DNA of 64,000 bases from Firmicutes bacterium ADurb.Bin300 (GTDB taxonomy: Bacteria > Bacillota > Clostridia > Oscillospirales > Acutalibacteraceae). The stretch spans positions 25,816 to 89,815 of the forward strand of contig MWBL01000002.1 in the NCBI GenBank assembly GCA_002069015.1, in the 5' to 3' direction. The notes beneath the pieces are model-generated. The model ran no database searches. It was given only the letters and a program-made list of their open reading frames with translations, and was not told where the DNA came from. Shown piece by piece: positions 50,733 to 61,051 of this stretch (positions are counted from its first letter, which is position 1; each line of letters starts with the position of its first letter). The translations under genes and the position numbers were made by a program.

Positions 50733-52571
50733 TTATTGATTTTCATCATTGGGGACATCGGTGTATGGTGCTTCATAGTAACCGTCCGTATCGGGAGAGC
50801 CTTGAGCATTTGCGGAATTTGCCGCATTCGCTGCATCAGCCGAGGTCTTATAAAGCTTCTCTGATATTTCATAAAATTTGTTAGTCAATTCCTCTTGTCT
50901 TGACTTAATGAGATTCATATCCTCACCCTTAAGAGCCTCTTTAAGTGCATCGGATTTTGAGGTAAGCTCATCTTTGTCCTCGGACGAGAGCTTATCGCCG
51001 CTTTCAGAGAGAATTTTTTCGCATTGATATACCATCTGGTCGGCGTTGTTTCGAATGTCGACTTCTTCCTTTCGTTGTTTATCCTCCTGGGCAAACCTTT
51101 CAGCTTCGCTTACAGCCTTTTCAATATCCTCCTTAGACATGTTGGAGGAAGCCGTAATCGAAATAGACTGCTCCTTACCCGTGCCTAAATCCTTGGCGGA
51201 AACATGAACGATTCCGTTTGCGTCGATGTCAAAGGTTACTTCAATTTGGGGAGTACCTCTGCGTGCGGGCAAAATCCCGTCAAGGTGGAACATACCCAGA
51301 GTCTTATTATCCTTGGCAAACTCTCTTTCGCCCTGCAACACGTGAATTTCAACCGAGGTCTGATTGTCTGCGGCAGTTGAGAATATCTGGCTTTTCTTAG
51401 TCGGTATTGTTGTGTTACGCTCGATAATTTTTGTGCAGACATTACCGAGAGTTTCAATGCCCAGTGAAAGGGGAGTAACATCTAAAAGAAGAAGACCTTT
51501 GACCTCTCCGCCTAAAACGCCCGCCTGGATAGCGGCGCCTATGGCTACGCACTCGTCGGGATTAAGACCCTTAAAAGGCTCTTTGCCCATATGTGATTTA
51601 ACCGCGTCAAGTACGGCGGGTATTCTCGATGAACCGCCTACCATAAGAATCTTGTCGATATCGGAAGTTTTAAGCCCCGAATCCGACATTGCCTGGCGTA
51701 CAGGTCCCATGGTCAATTCCACAAGGTCGGCTGTAAGCTCGTTAAATTTTGCCCTTGAAAGAGTGGTATCAAGATGGACGGGACCCGACTGAGTCATAGT
51801 GATAAAAGGAAGGTTAATTGTGGATGTGGTAACACTTGAAAGCTCGATTTTTGCCTTTTCTGCGGCTTCCTTCAGGCGCTGCATTGCCATTTTGTCAGCT
51901 CTGAGGTCTATCCCGTTTTCTTTTTTGAATTCTACGGCAAGCCAGTCAATAATTCTTTGGTCAAAGTCGTCGCCGCCGAGCTTGTTGTTTCCCGCAGTGG
52001 CTAAAACCTCCTGAACGCCTTCGCCCATTTCTATAATCGAAACGTCAAACGTACCGCCGCCAAGGTCATAAACCATGACCTTTTGGTCCTGCTCCTTGTC
52101 GATACCGTATGCAAGCGCCGCAGCAGTCGGCTCGTTAATTATTCTTTTTACCTCAAGTCCGGCAATCTTGCCCGCATCCTTTGTTGCTTGGCGCTGAGCG
52201 TCAGTGAAATACGCGGGAACGGTAATAACCGCCTGCGTTACCTTTTCTCCCAGGTAGCTTTCCGCGTCAACCTTCAGCTTGCCGAGAATCATTGCGGAAA
52301 TCTCCTGAGGGGTGTATTTTTTGTTGTCAATAGAGACCTTGTAATCAGAGCCCATCTGCCTTTTTATAGAGGCGACGGTGCGTTCGGTATTGGCAACGGC
52401 CTGCCTTTTTGCTACTTGACCTACCATTCTTTCTCCTGTTTTGCTGAAGGCTACAACGGACGGTGTGGTCCTGTTGCCCTCTGCATTAGTGATAACCACG
52501 GGCTCGCCGCCCTCGATAACAGCTACGCATGAATTTGTGGTACCTAAGTCGATACCTATTACTTTTGACAT
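50733..52571 (-). CDS. dnaK: chaperone DnaK (Hsp70)
   Basis: The 612-residue protein starts [18 protein letters not shown], has [13 protein letters not shown], the [13 protein letters not shown] linker and a substrate-binding domain. The C-terminal tail is rich in Ala/Asn and acidic residues. The Arg/Lys pattern lacks the long insert of Gram-negative DnaK, as in Firmicutes. ATG 52571 is preceded by CAGGAGG. Confidence 0.98.
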   Translation of the reverse strand: MSKVIGIDLGTTNSCVAVIEGGEPVVITNAEGNRTTPSVVAFSKTGERMVGQVAKRQAVANTERTVASIKRQMGSDYKVSIDNKKYTPQEISAMILGKLKVDAESYLGEKVTQAVITVPAYFTDAQRQATKDAGKIAGLEVKRIINEPTAAALAYGIDKEQDQKVMVYDLGGGTFDVSIIEMGEGVQEVLATAGNNKLGGDDFDQRIIDWLAVEFKKENGIDLRADKMAMQRLKEAAEKAKIELSSVTTSTINLPFITMTQSGPVHLDTTLSRAKFNELTADLVELTMGPVRQAMSDSGLKTSDIDKILMVGGSSRIPAVLDAVKSHMGKEPFKGLNPDECVAIGAAIQAGVLGGEVKGLLLLDVTPLSLGIETLGNVCTKIIERNTTIPTKKSQIFSTAADNQTSVEIHVLQGEREFAKDNKTLGMFHLDGILPARRGTPQIEVTFDIDANGIVHVSAKDLGTGKEQSISITASSNMSKEDIEKAVSEAERFAQEDKQRKEEVDIRNNADQMVYQCEKILSESGDKLSSEDKDELTSKSDALKEALKGEDMNLIKSRQEELTNKFYEISEKLYKTSADAANAANSANAQGSPDTDGYYEAPYTDVPNDENQ

Positions 52572-52603
52572 AAATTTTTCCTCCTGTTGTTTATTGTTAT
52601 TAT

Positions 52604-53122
52604 CTAATTTGCAACCTGGACATCGGCGCATCTTAAAACTTTGTCCCCGATTTTATAGCCTTTTAAGAAGATTTCTGCAAGTGTGTTTTCCGGAAGCTCA
52701 TCGCTTTGAGTATGCATTACTGCGTTGTGGAGAAGGGGGTCGAAGGTATCGCCCTTTTCTCCGAACGATTCAACACCGAGAGAGCCGAGAATTGAAACAA
52801 GCTGATTATATGTCATTTCAATTCCCTTTTGAAAGGCTTCCGAATCGGAAACTCCCTTATCCAGCGCCCTGTCAAAATTGTCCAAAACGGGTAGAAGCTC
52901 AACAAGAACGGAGGCTTTTGCATCGCCGTGTGCCTGCAGCTTTTCCTTAGCGGTCCGCTTTCTGAAGTTATCGTATTCTGCCGCAAGCCGAAGCAGGCTG
53001 TCTTTAGTCTCGGCTAGTTCCTTTTCAAGCTTTTCAAGCTCGGTGCTTTCCGCCTGTAAAACAGTTTCGGACGTTATCTCTTCTTTATTTGTTTCGGTGA
53101 TTTCGGGTTTCTTTTTTGACAT
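52604..53122 (-). CDS. grpE: nucleotide exchange factor GrpE
   Basis: The 172-residue protein has an acidic N-terminus, a long coiled coil ([20 protein letters not shown], then [15 protein letters not shown]) and the C-terminal beta domain ending [17 protein letters not shown]. It releases ADP from DnaK. AAGGAG precedes the ATG. Confidence 0.97.
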   Translation of the reverse strand: MSKKKPEITETNKEEITSETVLQAESTELEKLEKELAETKDSLLRLAAEYDNFRKRTAKEKLQAHGDAKASVLVELLPVLDNFDRALDKGVSDSEAFQKGIEMTYNQLVSILGSLGVESFGEKGDTFDPLLHNAVMHTQSDELPENTLAEIFLKGYKIGDKVLRCADVQVAN

Positions 53123-53133
53123 ATCTCTTCTCC

Positions 53134-54165
53134 TTAATTATCGTCAAGAGCTTCGGAAAGAAGGGTTCCGACAACGCTTGAAAGGTACTGAATTCCGGGT
53201 ATAAGCCGTGCGTAATCCAATCTTGTCGGTCCTATTATGCCCACAAAACCGCTGTCATTTTCTCCCACGGCATATTTAGAAAAAATAGTTGTTGCGTTCT
53301 GAAGCTCCTTAAAAACATTCTCGGTTCCTATAGAAATGTTCAGGCTTCTTTTTTGAGCGTTTAGAAGTTCGCTAATAGGGGTGTCCTTATGAATAAAATC
53401 CATAAGCTCGCTTGCATTGTCGACCATTTCCTTGTGGGTCAATATATTTCTTTGCCCTACTCTGTGAATATCGGTGAGGGAAGCATTCTTTGCCAACGTG
53501 CAAACTGCTATTAAAAGCGGAGAAAGTAAAAAAGCCTTTTCCCCGAGTGAGGCGACTATGGTCTGCATAAATGCCGTTCCGATGTCCGCCACCCGTCTGC
53601 CGAGAAAATGAGTTTTAACAATATTGTAAAAGGATTCAACCATTTCGAGTGTTAACTCCACATCTACTCTGACTACTTGACTTTTCAGCGTTCCCGAGGA
53701 AGTCAGGAGCACAATCATAGAGGTAGTCCTGCTCAGGGGCAAAAGTTCAATTTTCTTTATTGTGGCATCCTGCGCCGCAGGCGCCGAGGATACGACAGTA
53801 CAATTGGTAATACTAGCCAAAATCTCGCCTGATTTTTCGAGTAGCTGTTCGGGTTCGCCCGAGAACGCTTTGAGCCAGAGCTTAATGCGCTCCTGCTCCT
53901 CCAGGCTCAGCTCGTAGCGTGTCATAAGATTATCTACATAATACCTGTAACCGTTCTGAGACGGTACGCGCCCCGCCGAGGTGTGCGGCTGTTCAAGAAG
54001 CCCGTGTTCCGTAAGGACCGCCATTTCGTTACGCACGGTGGCAGAGGAAATACGATTGTCAAGTGCCTTACAAACCGTTTTAGACCCGACGGGCTCACCC
54101 GTTGAGATATATCTTTCGATGATCAGCGAGAGTATTTTTCCCTGCCGTTCCGTTATCTGCGCCAT
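53134..54165 (-). CDS. hrcA: heat-inducible repressor HrcA
   Basis: The 343-residue protein starts with a winged helix (RQGKILSLIIERYISTGEPVG, then SATVRNEMAVLTEHGLL) and has the family block QPHTSAGRVPSQNGYRYYVD. HrcA binds the CIRCE element and is stabilised by GroEL. It is the first gene of the operon it represses. Confidence 0.97.
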   Translation of the reverse strand: MAQITERQGKILSLIIERYISTGEPVGSKTVCKALDNRISSATVRNEMAVLTEHGLLEQPHTSAGRVPSQNGYRYYVDNLMTRYELSLEEQERIKLWLKAFSGEPEQLLEKSGEILASITNCTVVSSAPAAQDATIKKIELLPLSRTTSMIVLLTSSGTLKSQVVRVDVELTLEMVESFYNIVKTHFLGRRVADIGTAFMQTIVASLGEKAFLLSPLLIAVCTLAKNASLTDIHRVGQRNILTHKEMVDNASELMDFIHKDTPISELLNAQKRSLNISIGTENVFKELQNATTIFSKYAVGENDSGFVGIIGPTRLDYARLIPGIQYLSSVVGTLLSEALDDN

Positions 54166-54187
54166 TTTAACACATCCCTTAGCGGCG

Positions 54188-54214
54188 TTAGCACTCTAAT
54201 AGCGCGAGTGCTAA
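54188..54214 (-). promoter_or_regulatory. CIRCE operator
   Basis: TTAGCACTC-N9-GAGTGCTAA is an exact match to the CIRCE consensus, placed between the promoter and hrcA. Confidence 0.98.
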
Positions 54215-54223
54215 TCTTGCTGA

Positions 54224-54252
54224 AGAATACCATATAAATTTCCGCTTGTCAA
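54224..54252 (-). promoter_or_regulatory. promoter of hrcA-grpE-dnaK-dnaJ
   Basis: On the minus strand TTGACA (54252-54247), 17 bases, TATTCT (54229-54224), directly upstream of CIRCE. Confidence 0.85.
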
Positions 54253-54583
54253 GACCTGAAATTGTAAATTCTTTGTGAAAAGGCTTAATGAAGCGGCGAA
54301 ATATTTGAACCAAAAAAGACGGAACAAATATTTTACAGCTATATAAAAAAGCTTGTTAAAATTTTTAAAAAAGCAGCGGTATCAAACGTTTTATTTTTTG
54401 TTCTACTTACAAACTTAATAATTTAATAGAAGTTTTAGAGGTTGTTTTAAATCTAACGAAGTTATGTTGGATAAAACAAAAAAAAGAAAAAATAAATAAT
54501 ATGGGAAAAAATGATTGAAAAAAAAGAAAAATATGGTAATATTATATTGACAAATATGCATATATTGTCTAAACGACGGAGAA
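54253..54583. other. AT-rich spacer
   Basis: The stretch has A/T runs and no ORF above 40 codons with a ribosome site. A TTGACA near 54547 may be the remains of a promoter for the broken barstar gene. Confidence 0.4.
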
Positions 54584-54592
54584 TTGAAACAA

Positions 54593-54860
54593 ATGCGGCT
54601 TGATTTTTCCGATTGCGCCTATATCGGCGAGCTGCACGAAATATTAAAGCGGGGGCTGCAAATACCCGACGGATACGGCGAAAACCTTGACGCGTTATGG
54701 GACGCGGTTACCGGGATGATTTATACTCCGGCGGAAATTACCGTTATATATCTGCCAAAAAAAACGAGGACATCAAGACCGAGGTAAAGGGATTTACAAC
54801 GTTTTTCTTGAAGCGCAGGAAATGTATGGTGAAATCGAGGTTTGTATATTGAGTCAATAG
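54593..54860 (+). pseudogene. barstar-family RNase inhibitor gene with frameshifts
   Basis: Frame one reads MRLDFSDCAYIGELHEILKR then DGYGENLDALWDAVTG, a clear barstar start. After LPKK the frame shifts at an A8 run into NEDIKTEVKG. It shifts again into NVFLEAQEMYGEIEVCIL before a stop. All three pieces together give a normal barstar of about 90 residues. Two indels make it inactive unless they are sequencing errors. No barnase-like RNase is adjacent. Confidence 0.7.
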
Positions 54861-54953
54861 ACAATAAGGCGTATTAAAACTGACCCCGCGCAATCAGATT
54901 GCACGGGGGTCTTCCTATATAATTAAAAAGAAAAGCTGCCGTAAAACATTTCG

Positions 54954-55021
54954 TTTTGCGACAACTCCGCTTATCTATAAAATAATCTTTTGCGACAACT
55001 CCGCTTATCTATAAAATAATC
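54954..55021. repeat. 34-bp perfect tandem duplication
   Basis: The unit at 54954-54987 (starting TTTTGCGACAACTCCGCTTA) is repeated exactly at 54988-55021, in non-coding sequence past the broken XRE gene. Confidence 0.9.
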
Positions 55022-55034
55022 ATTTCAAATATTT

Positions 55035-55298
55035 TTATACTCTATCCGTTTTCTTAATTAGCTCTAAAATCGCTTTCTGTTCTTTCTCCGGACGCAATGT
55101 AATAAGGCAATAGCATTCTTTCGCTACATCGTTTTTTGTGTCGCCGGTAACGATATTTTCAAATAGAACCTCAAAAGGAAGCGCTAACGCTTTGCATACT
55201 TTTTCAATACTTTCTATAGTCGCGTTTTTTTCTCCGCGCTCCAATTGACCGATACAAATATGCGAAACAAAAGGGATTACAGATTGTAAATCCGGCAC
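55035..55298 (-). pseudogene. XRE-family regulator with lost N-terminus
   Basis: The frame contains ICIGQLERGEKNATIESIEKV and CKALALPFEVLFEN, the second half of an XRE HTH and its dimerisation part. The first helices of the HTH are missing and replaced by unrelated residues (MPDLQSVIPFV). It lies beside the broken barstar gene and is probably another decayed accessory gene. Confidence 0.6.
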
Positions 55299-55330
55299 CC
55301 GCCGTCTTAAGCAATATATGACTATACTGT

Positions 55331-56314
55331 TTACCTTTCTTCTCTGAAATACGGAAGTCCGAGGCTTGCGGGAGGCTGATGTTCTCTTTTTTTTCTGATG
55401 CTTGTCAGAATGAGAACTAAAATCGTAACCATATAAGGGAAGACCTTAAAAATCTCCTGTGTATTACGCATAAGTCCCGGAATATAAAGATAAACGATAT
55501 ACAGACCGCCAAACAAAATTGAGCCGAAAATGCTGTATTTCGGTTTCCAGATTGCGAATATGACAAGCGCTATTGCAAGCCAACCTCTGTCGCCGAAACC
55601 GTTATTAGTCCACGCTCCGCCGATATAGTCCATAATGAAATAAAGTCCGCCCAAACCGGCTATGCCGCCGCCTATGCAAGTTGCAAGATACTTGTAAAGA
55701 GTGACATTAATGCCCGCCGCATCCGCCGTTGCGGGGTTTTCGCCGACTGCCTTTAGGTTAAGACCAATCCTTGTCCTTCCTAAAACATACGACGCAAACA
55801 GCGAAATTGCGAAGGAAAGATAAGCCAAAAAGCCAAAGGAAAAAAAAGTATCGCCTATCAGACCGAGGTTGTCCGCAAAGGGCAAGGTCTGTTTGAAATA
55901 ATTGCCCGTTGTATTTAAGGCAATCTGTCCGCCTTCCCCGAAAATGCTTGAAAGGGAGCCGCCGAAAAAGTTGCCGACGCCCACGCCGAAGGTAGTTAAC
56001 GCTAAACCCGTAACATTCTGATTTGCTCTTAAGGTTATAGTCAAAAAGCTGTAAATGAGCGACATTATCAGGGAGCCTAAAACAGATGAAAGAAACGGGA
56101 CTAAAACGCAAAGAAAGCCGTTTGATGTATCGCCGTAGCTCTCGTAAAAATATGCTCCGATTACTCCTGAAATACCGCCGATGTACATAACGCCGGGTAT
56201 GCCTAAATTTAGGTTTCCGGATTTTTCGGTAATAATTTCACCGGTAGAGCCGTAAAGAAGGGGGATTCCCTGAATAATTGCCTGTTTCACGAAGGAGGCT
56301 ATAAGCGTAATCAT
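55331..56314 (-). CDS. ABC transporter permease 2 (nucleoside/BMP type)
   Basis: The 327-residue protein has about nine membrane segments and resembles NupQ/YufQ. GSTGEIITEKSGNLNLGIPG near residue 22 is typical for the second permease of BMP-linked ABC importers. It overlaps permease 1 by 4 bases and is the last gene of the purine operon. Confidence 0.88.
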   Translation of the reverse strand: MITLIASFVKQAIIQGIPLLYGSTGEIITEKSGNLNLGIPGVMYIGGISGVIGAYFYESYGDTSNGFLCVLVPFLSSVLGSLIMSLIYSFLTITLRANQNVTGLALTTFGVGVGNFFGGSLSSIFGEGGQIALNTTGNYFKQTLPFADNLGLIGDTFFSFGFLAYLSFAISLFASYVLGRTRIGLNLKAVGENPATADAAGINVTLYKYLATCIGGGIAGLGGLYFIMDYIGGAWTNNGFGDRGWLAIALVIFAIWKPKYSIFGSILFGGLYIVYLYIPGLMRNTQEIFKVFPYMVTILVLILTSIRKKREHQPPASLGLPYFREER

Positions 56315-57423
56315 TTCTTCCCCTCCTTATGATTTTTTTTACGAAAGCTGACAGTATAGTTGATAAAGAACTCACTGCCTATTATAAAGAAAAGTATTAT
56401 ACCGCTGAGAATTTCCGAAATGCTTTGATTTAGCCTGAAAACAGTAGCAATTTCACCGGCGCCTCGCTCAAGGAAAATAAGCAGAAACGATGTGAGCATC
56501 ATAACAATCGGGTTGAATTTCGCAAGCCAAGAGACGATGATTGCCGTAAAGCCCTGCCCTCCCGCGGTTGTTGTAGATATTGTATGGTCCGTACCGGAAA
56601 CGAGGAGGAATCCCGCAAGACCGCAGATTGCTCCCGAAAGGGCGGCTGTGCGCAAAATAACCTTTTTAACGTTTATTCCGATATATTTAGCCGTATTTTC
56701 GCTTTCACCGACTACCGATATCTCATATCCGTGCTTGCTGTATTTAAGATAAATATACATAGCAACCGTTACGGAAAAAACAATGAGGATATTAAGCAGA
56801 TATTTTTGGTTAAACAGCGAAGGCAGCCAGCCGAAATGAGAAGACGGATTTATAATACCCACACTGTTTGATCCCTTCGGGTTTTCCCAAAGTATAATAC
56901 AATAAGCAACTGCCTGAACGGCTACATAGTTCATCATCAAGGTAAACAATGTTTCATTTGTCTTAAAATTAGCTTTGAAAAAAGCAGGTATAAAACACCA
57001 TATAAGCCCTGCCGCAATACTTGCCGCTGCCATTATGGGAATGAGCGCGGCGGGCGGGAGCTTGCTTCCCAAATAAATCATACAGGCAGATGTGGCAAGT
57101 GCACCCGCAAGCACCTGTCCCTCAGCGCCGATATTCCAAAACCTCATCTTAAAAGCGGGGGTGACGGCAAGCGAAATGCAAAGCAGCATCGCGACCTTTT
57201 GAAAAGTAAGCCATACTTTCCTTTCCGAGCCGAAGCTTCCCGCAAATACCGCTTTATATACCTCAATCGGACTGTATCCGGTTAAAAGAATAATAACAAA
57301 AGCGCATAAAATCAAGGCTAAAGCGATGGCAGCGGTCCTAACCGCCCAGGATTTATACCATTGCATTGAATCCTTTTTTGATATTCTGATAAGAGGCTCG
57401 TGCATTGTCTCCCTGTTTTTCAT
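56311..57423 (-). CDS. ABC transporter permease 1 (nucleoside/BMP type)
   Basis: The 370-residue protein has about ten membrane segments and resembles NupP/YufP. MRFWNIGAEGQVLAGALATS near 108 is the diagnostic cytoplasmic motif, and GGQGFTAIIVSWLAKFNP near 290 is also conserved. It overlaps the ATPase gene by 4 bases. Together with permease 2 it forms the membrane channel. Confidence 0.88.
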   Translation of the reverse strand: MKNRETMHEPLIRISKKDSMQWYKSWAVRTAAIALALILCAFVIILLTGYSPIEVYKAVFAGSFGSERKVWLTFQKVAMLLCISLAVTPAFKMRFWNIGAEGQVLAGALATSACMIYLGSKLPPAALIPIMAAASIAAGLIWCFIPAFFKANFKTNETLFTLMMNYVAVQAVAYCIILWENPKGSNSVGIINPSSHFGWLPSLFNQKYLLNILIVFSVTVAMYIYLKYSKHGYEISVVGESENTAKYIGINVKKVILRTAALSGAICGLAGFLLVSGTDHTISTTTAGGQGFTAIIVSWLAKFNPIVMMLTSFLLIFLERGAGEIATVFRLNQSISEILSGIILFFIIGSEFFINYTVSFRKKNHKEGKK

Positions 57424-58955
57424 ACAGCACCACCTCTTTGTTCTTTAGTCATAAGAAGACCTATATCCTCTTTGGAGGAGGTTCTTCCGTCCAAAATGCC
57501 TGAAATTCTCCCGGAGCTGATAACCATAATCCTGTCACACAATTCTATAAGCACATCAAGGTCCTCGCCTACAAATATAACGGCGACACCGTTTTTCTTT
57601 TGCCGGTTAAGAAGGTTATAGATTATATAAGATGAATTTATGTCAAGCCCTCTGACGGGGTAAGCCGCCATAAGCACGGTAGGGGAGGAGGATATTTCCC
57701 TGCCCACAAGAACCTTTTGAACATTTCCTCCCGAAAGCCTGCTGACGGGAGTTTTAACATCGGGCGTTACAACCTCAAGCTCGTTTATAATCCTCTGGGC
57801 AAGGTTTCGGGGCTCTTTTTTCTGAAGGAAAACAGATTTGCCTTTTTTGTAGCTGCGAAGCATCATATTATCTATTATATCCATACTGCCCACAAGCCCC
57901 ATGCCGAGCCTGTCCTCCGGAACGAAAGAAAGCCTTACGCCTAAAGCACGAATTTGAACGGGTGTCTTGTCACGCAGATTATCAATGCCGCCTGTCTGCG
58001 GATTTATATAAACGATCTTACCGCTTTCAACTTTCTGAAGTCCCGCTATTGCTTCAAGCAGCTCCCTTTGACCGCTGCCCGAAATACCGGCTATTCCGAG
58101 AATTTCACCCGATCTTGCGCAAAAGGAAACCTCCGAAAGAATTCGCCGACCGTCGCGACCGAGGCAATTAATATTTTCAACAATCAATCTGTCCTCTGGG
58201 TTTTCGGGTTCGCTTCTTTCGATATTCAAAACGACCTTCTTGCCGACCATCATTTCGGTAAGGATGCTCTCATTTGCCTGAGAGGTTTCGATAGTCCCGA
58301 TATATTCGCCTTTTCTGAGCACCGCAACACGGTCGGACAGCTCAAGCACCTCATGCAGCTTATGAGTTATGATTATAACAGTTTTACCGTCATCACGCAT
58401 ATTTCTCAGCACCTTGAAAAGCTGCCTTGTTTCCTGCGGTGTGAGAACGGCCGTGGGTTCGTCAAGAATCAGAATACTGGCTCCGCGATACAGCACCTTT
58501 ACGATTTCGACGGTCTGCTTTTCGGAAACGGACATTTGATATACCTTTTTGTCGGCTTCAATTACGAACCCGTACTTGTCGCAAGTCGAGCGTATTTTAT
58601 CTTTAGCCGCTTTTAAGTCGTACTGTTCATCCGCAATTCCCAGCACGATATTTTCAGCAGCAGAAAAAACGTCAATCAGCTTAAAATGCTGGTGTATCAT
58701 ACCGATATTAAGATCAAACGCGTCTTTGGGAGAGCGAATACTGACCTCTTTCCCTTCGACGGAAATTTGACCGCTATCAGGAAAATAAATACCTGAAATC
58801 ATATTCATGAGAGTCGTTTTGCCGCTTCCGTTCTCACCGAGAACAGACAGGATCTCCCCCCTGTTTACGGTAAAACTGACATCGGAAATTGCGGCGACCT
58901 TGCCAAAGTGCTTCGATATTCCCCGCAGCTGTATTGCCGGGGCTTTCTCACTCAT
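57420..58955 (-). CDS. ABC transporter ATPase with two nucleotide-binding domains
   Basis: The 511-residue protein has two ABC domains. The first has GENGSGKTT (38-46) and Walker B LILDEPTA; its signature reads MSVSEKQTVEIVK. The second has GISGSGQRE in place of a standard Walker A and a RLSGGNVQKV signature. This asymmetric pattern is typical of RbsA/NupO-type ATPases of sugar and nucleoside importers. GGAGGTCG precedes the ATG. Confidence 0.92.
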   Translation of the reverse strand: MSEKAPAIQLRGISKHFGKVAAISDVSFTVNRGEILSVLGENGSGKTTLMNMISGIYFPDSGQISVEGKEVSIRSPKDAFDLNIGMIHQHFKLIDVFSAAENIVLGIADEQYDLKAAKDKIRSTCDKYGFVIEADKKVYQMSVSEKQTVEIVKVLYRGASILILDEPTAVLTPQETRQLFKVLRNMRDDGKTVIIITHKLHEVLELSDRVAVLRKGEYIGTIETSQANESILTEMMVGKKVVLNIERSEPENPEDRLIVENINCLGRDGRRILSEVSFCARSGEILGIAGISGSGQRELLEAIAGLQKVESGKIVYINPQTGGIDNLRDKTPVQIRALGVRLSFVPEDRLGMGLVGSMDIIDNMMLRSYKKGKSVFLQKKEPRNLAQRIINELEVVTPDVKTPVSRLSGGNVQKVLVGREISSSPTVLMAAYPVRGLDINSSYIIYNLLNRQKKNGVAVIFVGEDLDVLIELCDRIMVISSGRISGILDGRTSSKEDIGLLMTKEQRGGAV

Positions 58956-58969
58956 CTCACGACCTCCTT

Positions 58970-59058
58970 TTCAACGCTTAAAACCGCAAACCAAACAGCT
59001 TTGTGCTCTTAAACGTTGAACCGAAAATTCGGACGGAGCAGTTTGAGCCCCGCCCGAA
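58970..59058 (-). promoter_or_regulatory. two intercistronic hairpins between the BMP and ATPase genes
   Basis: TTCAACG/CGTTGAA (58970-58976 with 59014-59020) and TTCGGACGG/CCGCCCGAA (59028-59036 with 59050-59058) are inverted repeats in the 155-base gap. Such structures often protect the 3' end of an abundant binding-protein message and reduce downstream expression. Confidence 0.5.
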
Positions 59059-59110
59059 ACATCAAAGCTTATATTTACCTTAAATATTTCCCTTGAATTA
59101 AACTATCTTA

Positions 59111-60364
59111 TCAGTTAGTCGGGATAGCTCCGGTAATTCCGTCTATCTGCATATAGAAGTAAGGGGCAGACCTAAATTCGGACTCGCTGAAATAACTGTC
59201 CTTTATTGCCTCTGTATCCGGTGTGAATGCTTCATCGGGAATGACATCTGCCTTGAAGGTTGTTATTGTTTTGCCGTCAACCTTGAAGGAGGCTGTATCA
59301 AAAACCTTAACTTCGCCCGAAATAAGCTTTGACTTGACTTCGGCAAGCTTATCGGCCGTACCGGGAGCCGCTACCTTATCATTGAGCTCGGTCATAACGA
59401 CTGAACCCTCGTTTATACCGCCGCACCAATCAACGGGAATGCTTTCACCCTTGGCAACATTCTTGATGATAAGCTCAAAATAGGGAGCCCAATCAATTTT
59501 GGAAGAAATAAGTGCGGTGTTGGGACCAAGACCTATTGTGCTGATGTTATAGGCAACATTGGGAACTCCCGCTTCCTCACAAGCCTTCGGCGCTCCCTCG
59601 GAGTCGGCGTGCTGGCTGATAAGTACGCACTTTTCGTTGATGAAAGCCTGAGCGGCTTCTTTTTCTTTTCCGATATCAAACCAGGAGTTTGTGTATTTAA
59701 CGCCCATTGTTACGGAAGGGCATACATATTTAGCGCCAAGATAGAAAGAGGTAAGTCCGGAAATAACCTCAGCATAGGGATAAGCGCCGATATAACCCAT
59801 CTTCGCCTCGTCCGCCTTGATTTTGCCGTCCTCTATCATCTGATTGAGCTTCATTCCGGCGGCAACGCCCGCAAGGAAACGCCCCTGATAAATGTGCGCA
59901 AAAGCATTATGATAGTTGGGAATATTGGCCGTTTTCGCATTTGTACCCGTTGCGTGGCAGAATTGAACATTGGGGAACTCTTTCGCCGCTTGCATCATAT
60001 AGGATTCATGACCGAAGCTGTCGGCAAAAACAATTTTACATCCGAGATCGACAAGCTCCGCAGCTGTTTCATAGCAGTCATTGCCTTCGGGAACGTTAAC
60101 CTTGAAAATGACCTGGTCATTAGTAAGACCGAGCTTTGTCTGGACTGCCTTTGCGGCATCGATGAAGTTTTTGTCGTAGGTTGAGTTTTCGTCGTGCAGA
60201 AGAATTATACCGATTTTGAAATTCGCCGGGATTTTTGTGGTATCTGCCGATGTACCTGTACCGTCTTCCGTGGTTTTTTCCTCGCCGTTCCCGCCACAAG
60301 AAGCGAAAACAAGTACCATTGAAAGTGAGAGGACAATGGCAAGGATTTTCCTGAGCTTAATCAA
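59111..60364 (-). CDS. BMP-family nucleoside-binding lipoprotein
   Basis: The 417-residue protein has a lipoprotein signal (IVLSLSMVLVFASCGG, Cys23) and the BMP fold: IGIILLHDENSTYDKNF, CKIVFADSFGHESYM, FLAGVAAGMK, KMGYIGAYPYAEV. BMP proteins bind purine nucleosides such as guanosine and adenosine. The start is TTG 60364, 9 bases after GGAGG. It follows xpt by 31 bases, tying import to purine salvage. Confidence 0.92.
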   Translation of the reverse strand: MIKLRKILAIVLSLSMVLVFASCGGNGEEKTTEDGTGTSADTTKIPANFKIGIILLHDENSTYDKNFIDAAKAVQTKLGLTNDQVIFKVNVPEGNDCYETAAELVDLGCKIVFADSFGHESYMMQAAKEFPNVQFCHATGTNAKTANIPNYHNAFAHIYQGRFLAGVAAGMKLNQMIEDGKIKADEAKMGYIGAYPYAEVISGLTSFYLGAKYVCPSVTMGVKYTNSWFDIGKEKEAAQAFINEKCVLISQHADSEGAPKACEEAGVPNVAYNISTIGLGPNTALISSKIDWAPYFELIIKNVAKGESIPVDWCGGINEGSVVMTELNDKVAAPGTADKLAEVKSKLISGEVKVFDTASFKVDGKTITTFKADVIPDEAFTPDTEAIKDSYFSESEFRSAPYFYMQIDGITGAIPTN

Positions 60365-60395
60365 TTAACATACCTCCAAATAAAAATTGTATATC

Positions 60396-60977
60396 TCAAC
60401 GGTCTGCCTGTCCGAAAATGATGCCGTCATTTCCCATGGACTCGATGACCGCTAAAGATCTTAGATTATAGCCCTCGTCTCTTAAGGCTTTTCCTCCGCC
60501 TTGAAACCCCTTTTCTATTGCAATTCCGATGCCTACCACCCGGGCTTTTGCCGTCTCGACAATCGAAAGCAGCGCGCGAATTGCGCCTCCTGTTGCCAGA
60601 AAATCGTCTATTATCAATACTTTATCACTTGCCGACAAATATTTTTTGGATATTTCCATATTGTAATCGGTATTATGAGTAAAAGAGTGGGAGGACGCTG
60701 TATATACGTCGTTTCCGACATTTGAACGACTGCCTTTTTTAGCGAAAACAACCGGAAGCTCAAGAAATCTTGCCGCAGCGCATGCAAGAGCTATGCCCGA
60801 CGCCTCAACTGTGAGGATTTTTGTAGCCCGAGCCTTTGAAAAAATTTCGGCAAATTCGGCTGCGAGCTTGTCCAAAAAAAGAACGTCAATCTGATGGTTC
60901 AAGAAGCTGTCTACCTTTAAGACACCAAAACCTAAAACTACCCCGTCCTTTTCAATTCTTTCCTCGAGCAGTCTCAA
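60396..60977 (-). CDS. xpt: xanthine phosphoribosyltransferase
   Basis: The 193-residue protein has LNHQIDVLFLDKLAAEFAE, the PRPP-binding loop VLIIDDFLATGGAI (near 120-133) and the family end SLAVIESMGNDGIIFGQ. It makes XMP from xanthine and PRPP. The start is TTG 60977 with AAGGGG about 10 bases upstream. It is first in the purine operon. The short leader lacks the purine riboswitch that often precedes xpt. Confidence 0.95.
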   Translation of the reverse strand: MRLLEERIEKDGVVLGFGVLKVDSFLNHQIDVLFLDKLAAEFAEIFSKARATKILTVEASGIALACAAARFLELPVVFAKKGSRSNVGNDVYTASSHSFTHNTDYNMEISKKYLSASDKVLIIDDFLATGGAIRALLSIVETAKARVVGIGIAIEKGFQGGGKALRDEGYNLRSLAVIESMGNDGIIFGQADR

Positions 60978-61051
60978 AATAAAACCCCTTTTTAATTGAA
61001 ATCGAAAAAGTGTGGCAGAAAGTCTTGTAAGTATTTCCCTAATATAGTAGC

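Noticed and set aside
54224-54252. A second gene divergent from hrcA driven from this region
   Set aside because: The plus side up to 54583 has no gene with a ribosome site; only the hrcA-directed promoter is convincing.
60978-61051. Expected purine riboswitch before xpt
   Set aside because: The leader is too short and has no conserved core of the aptamer.
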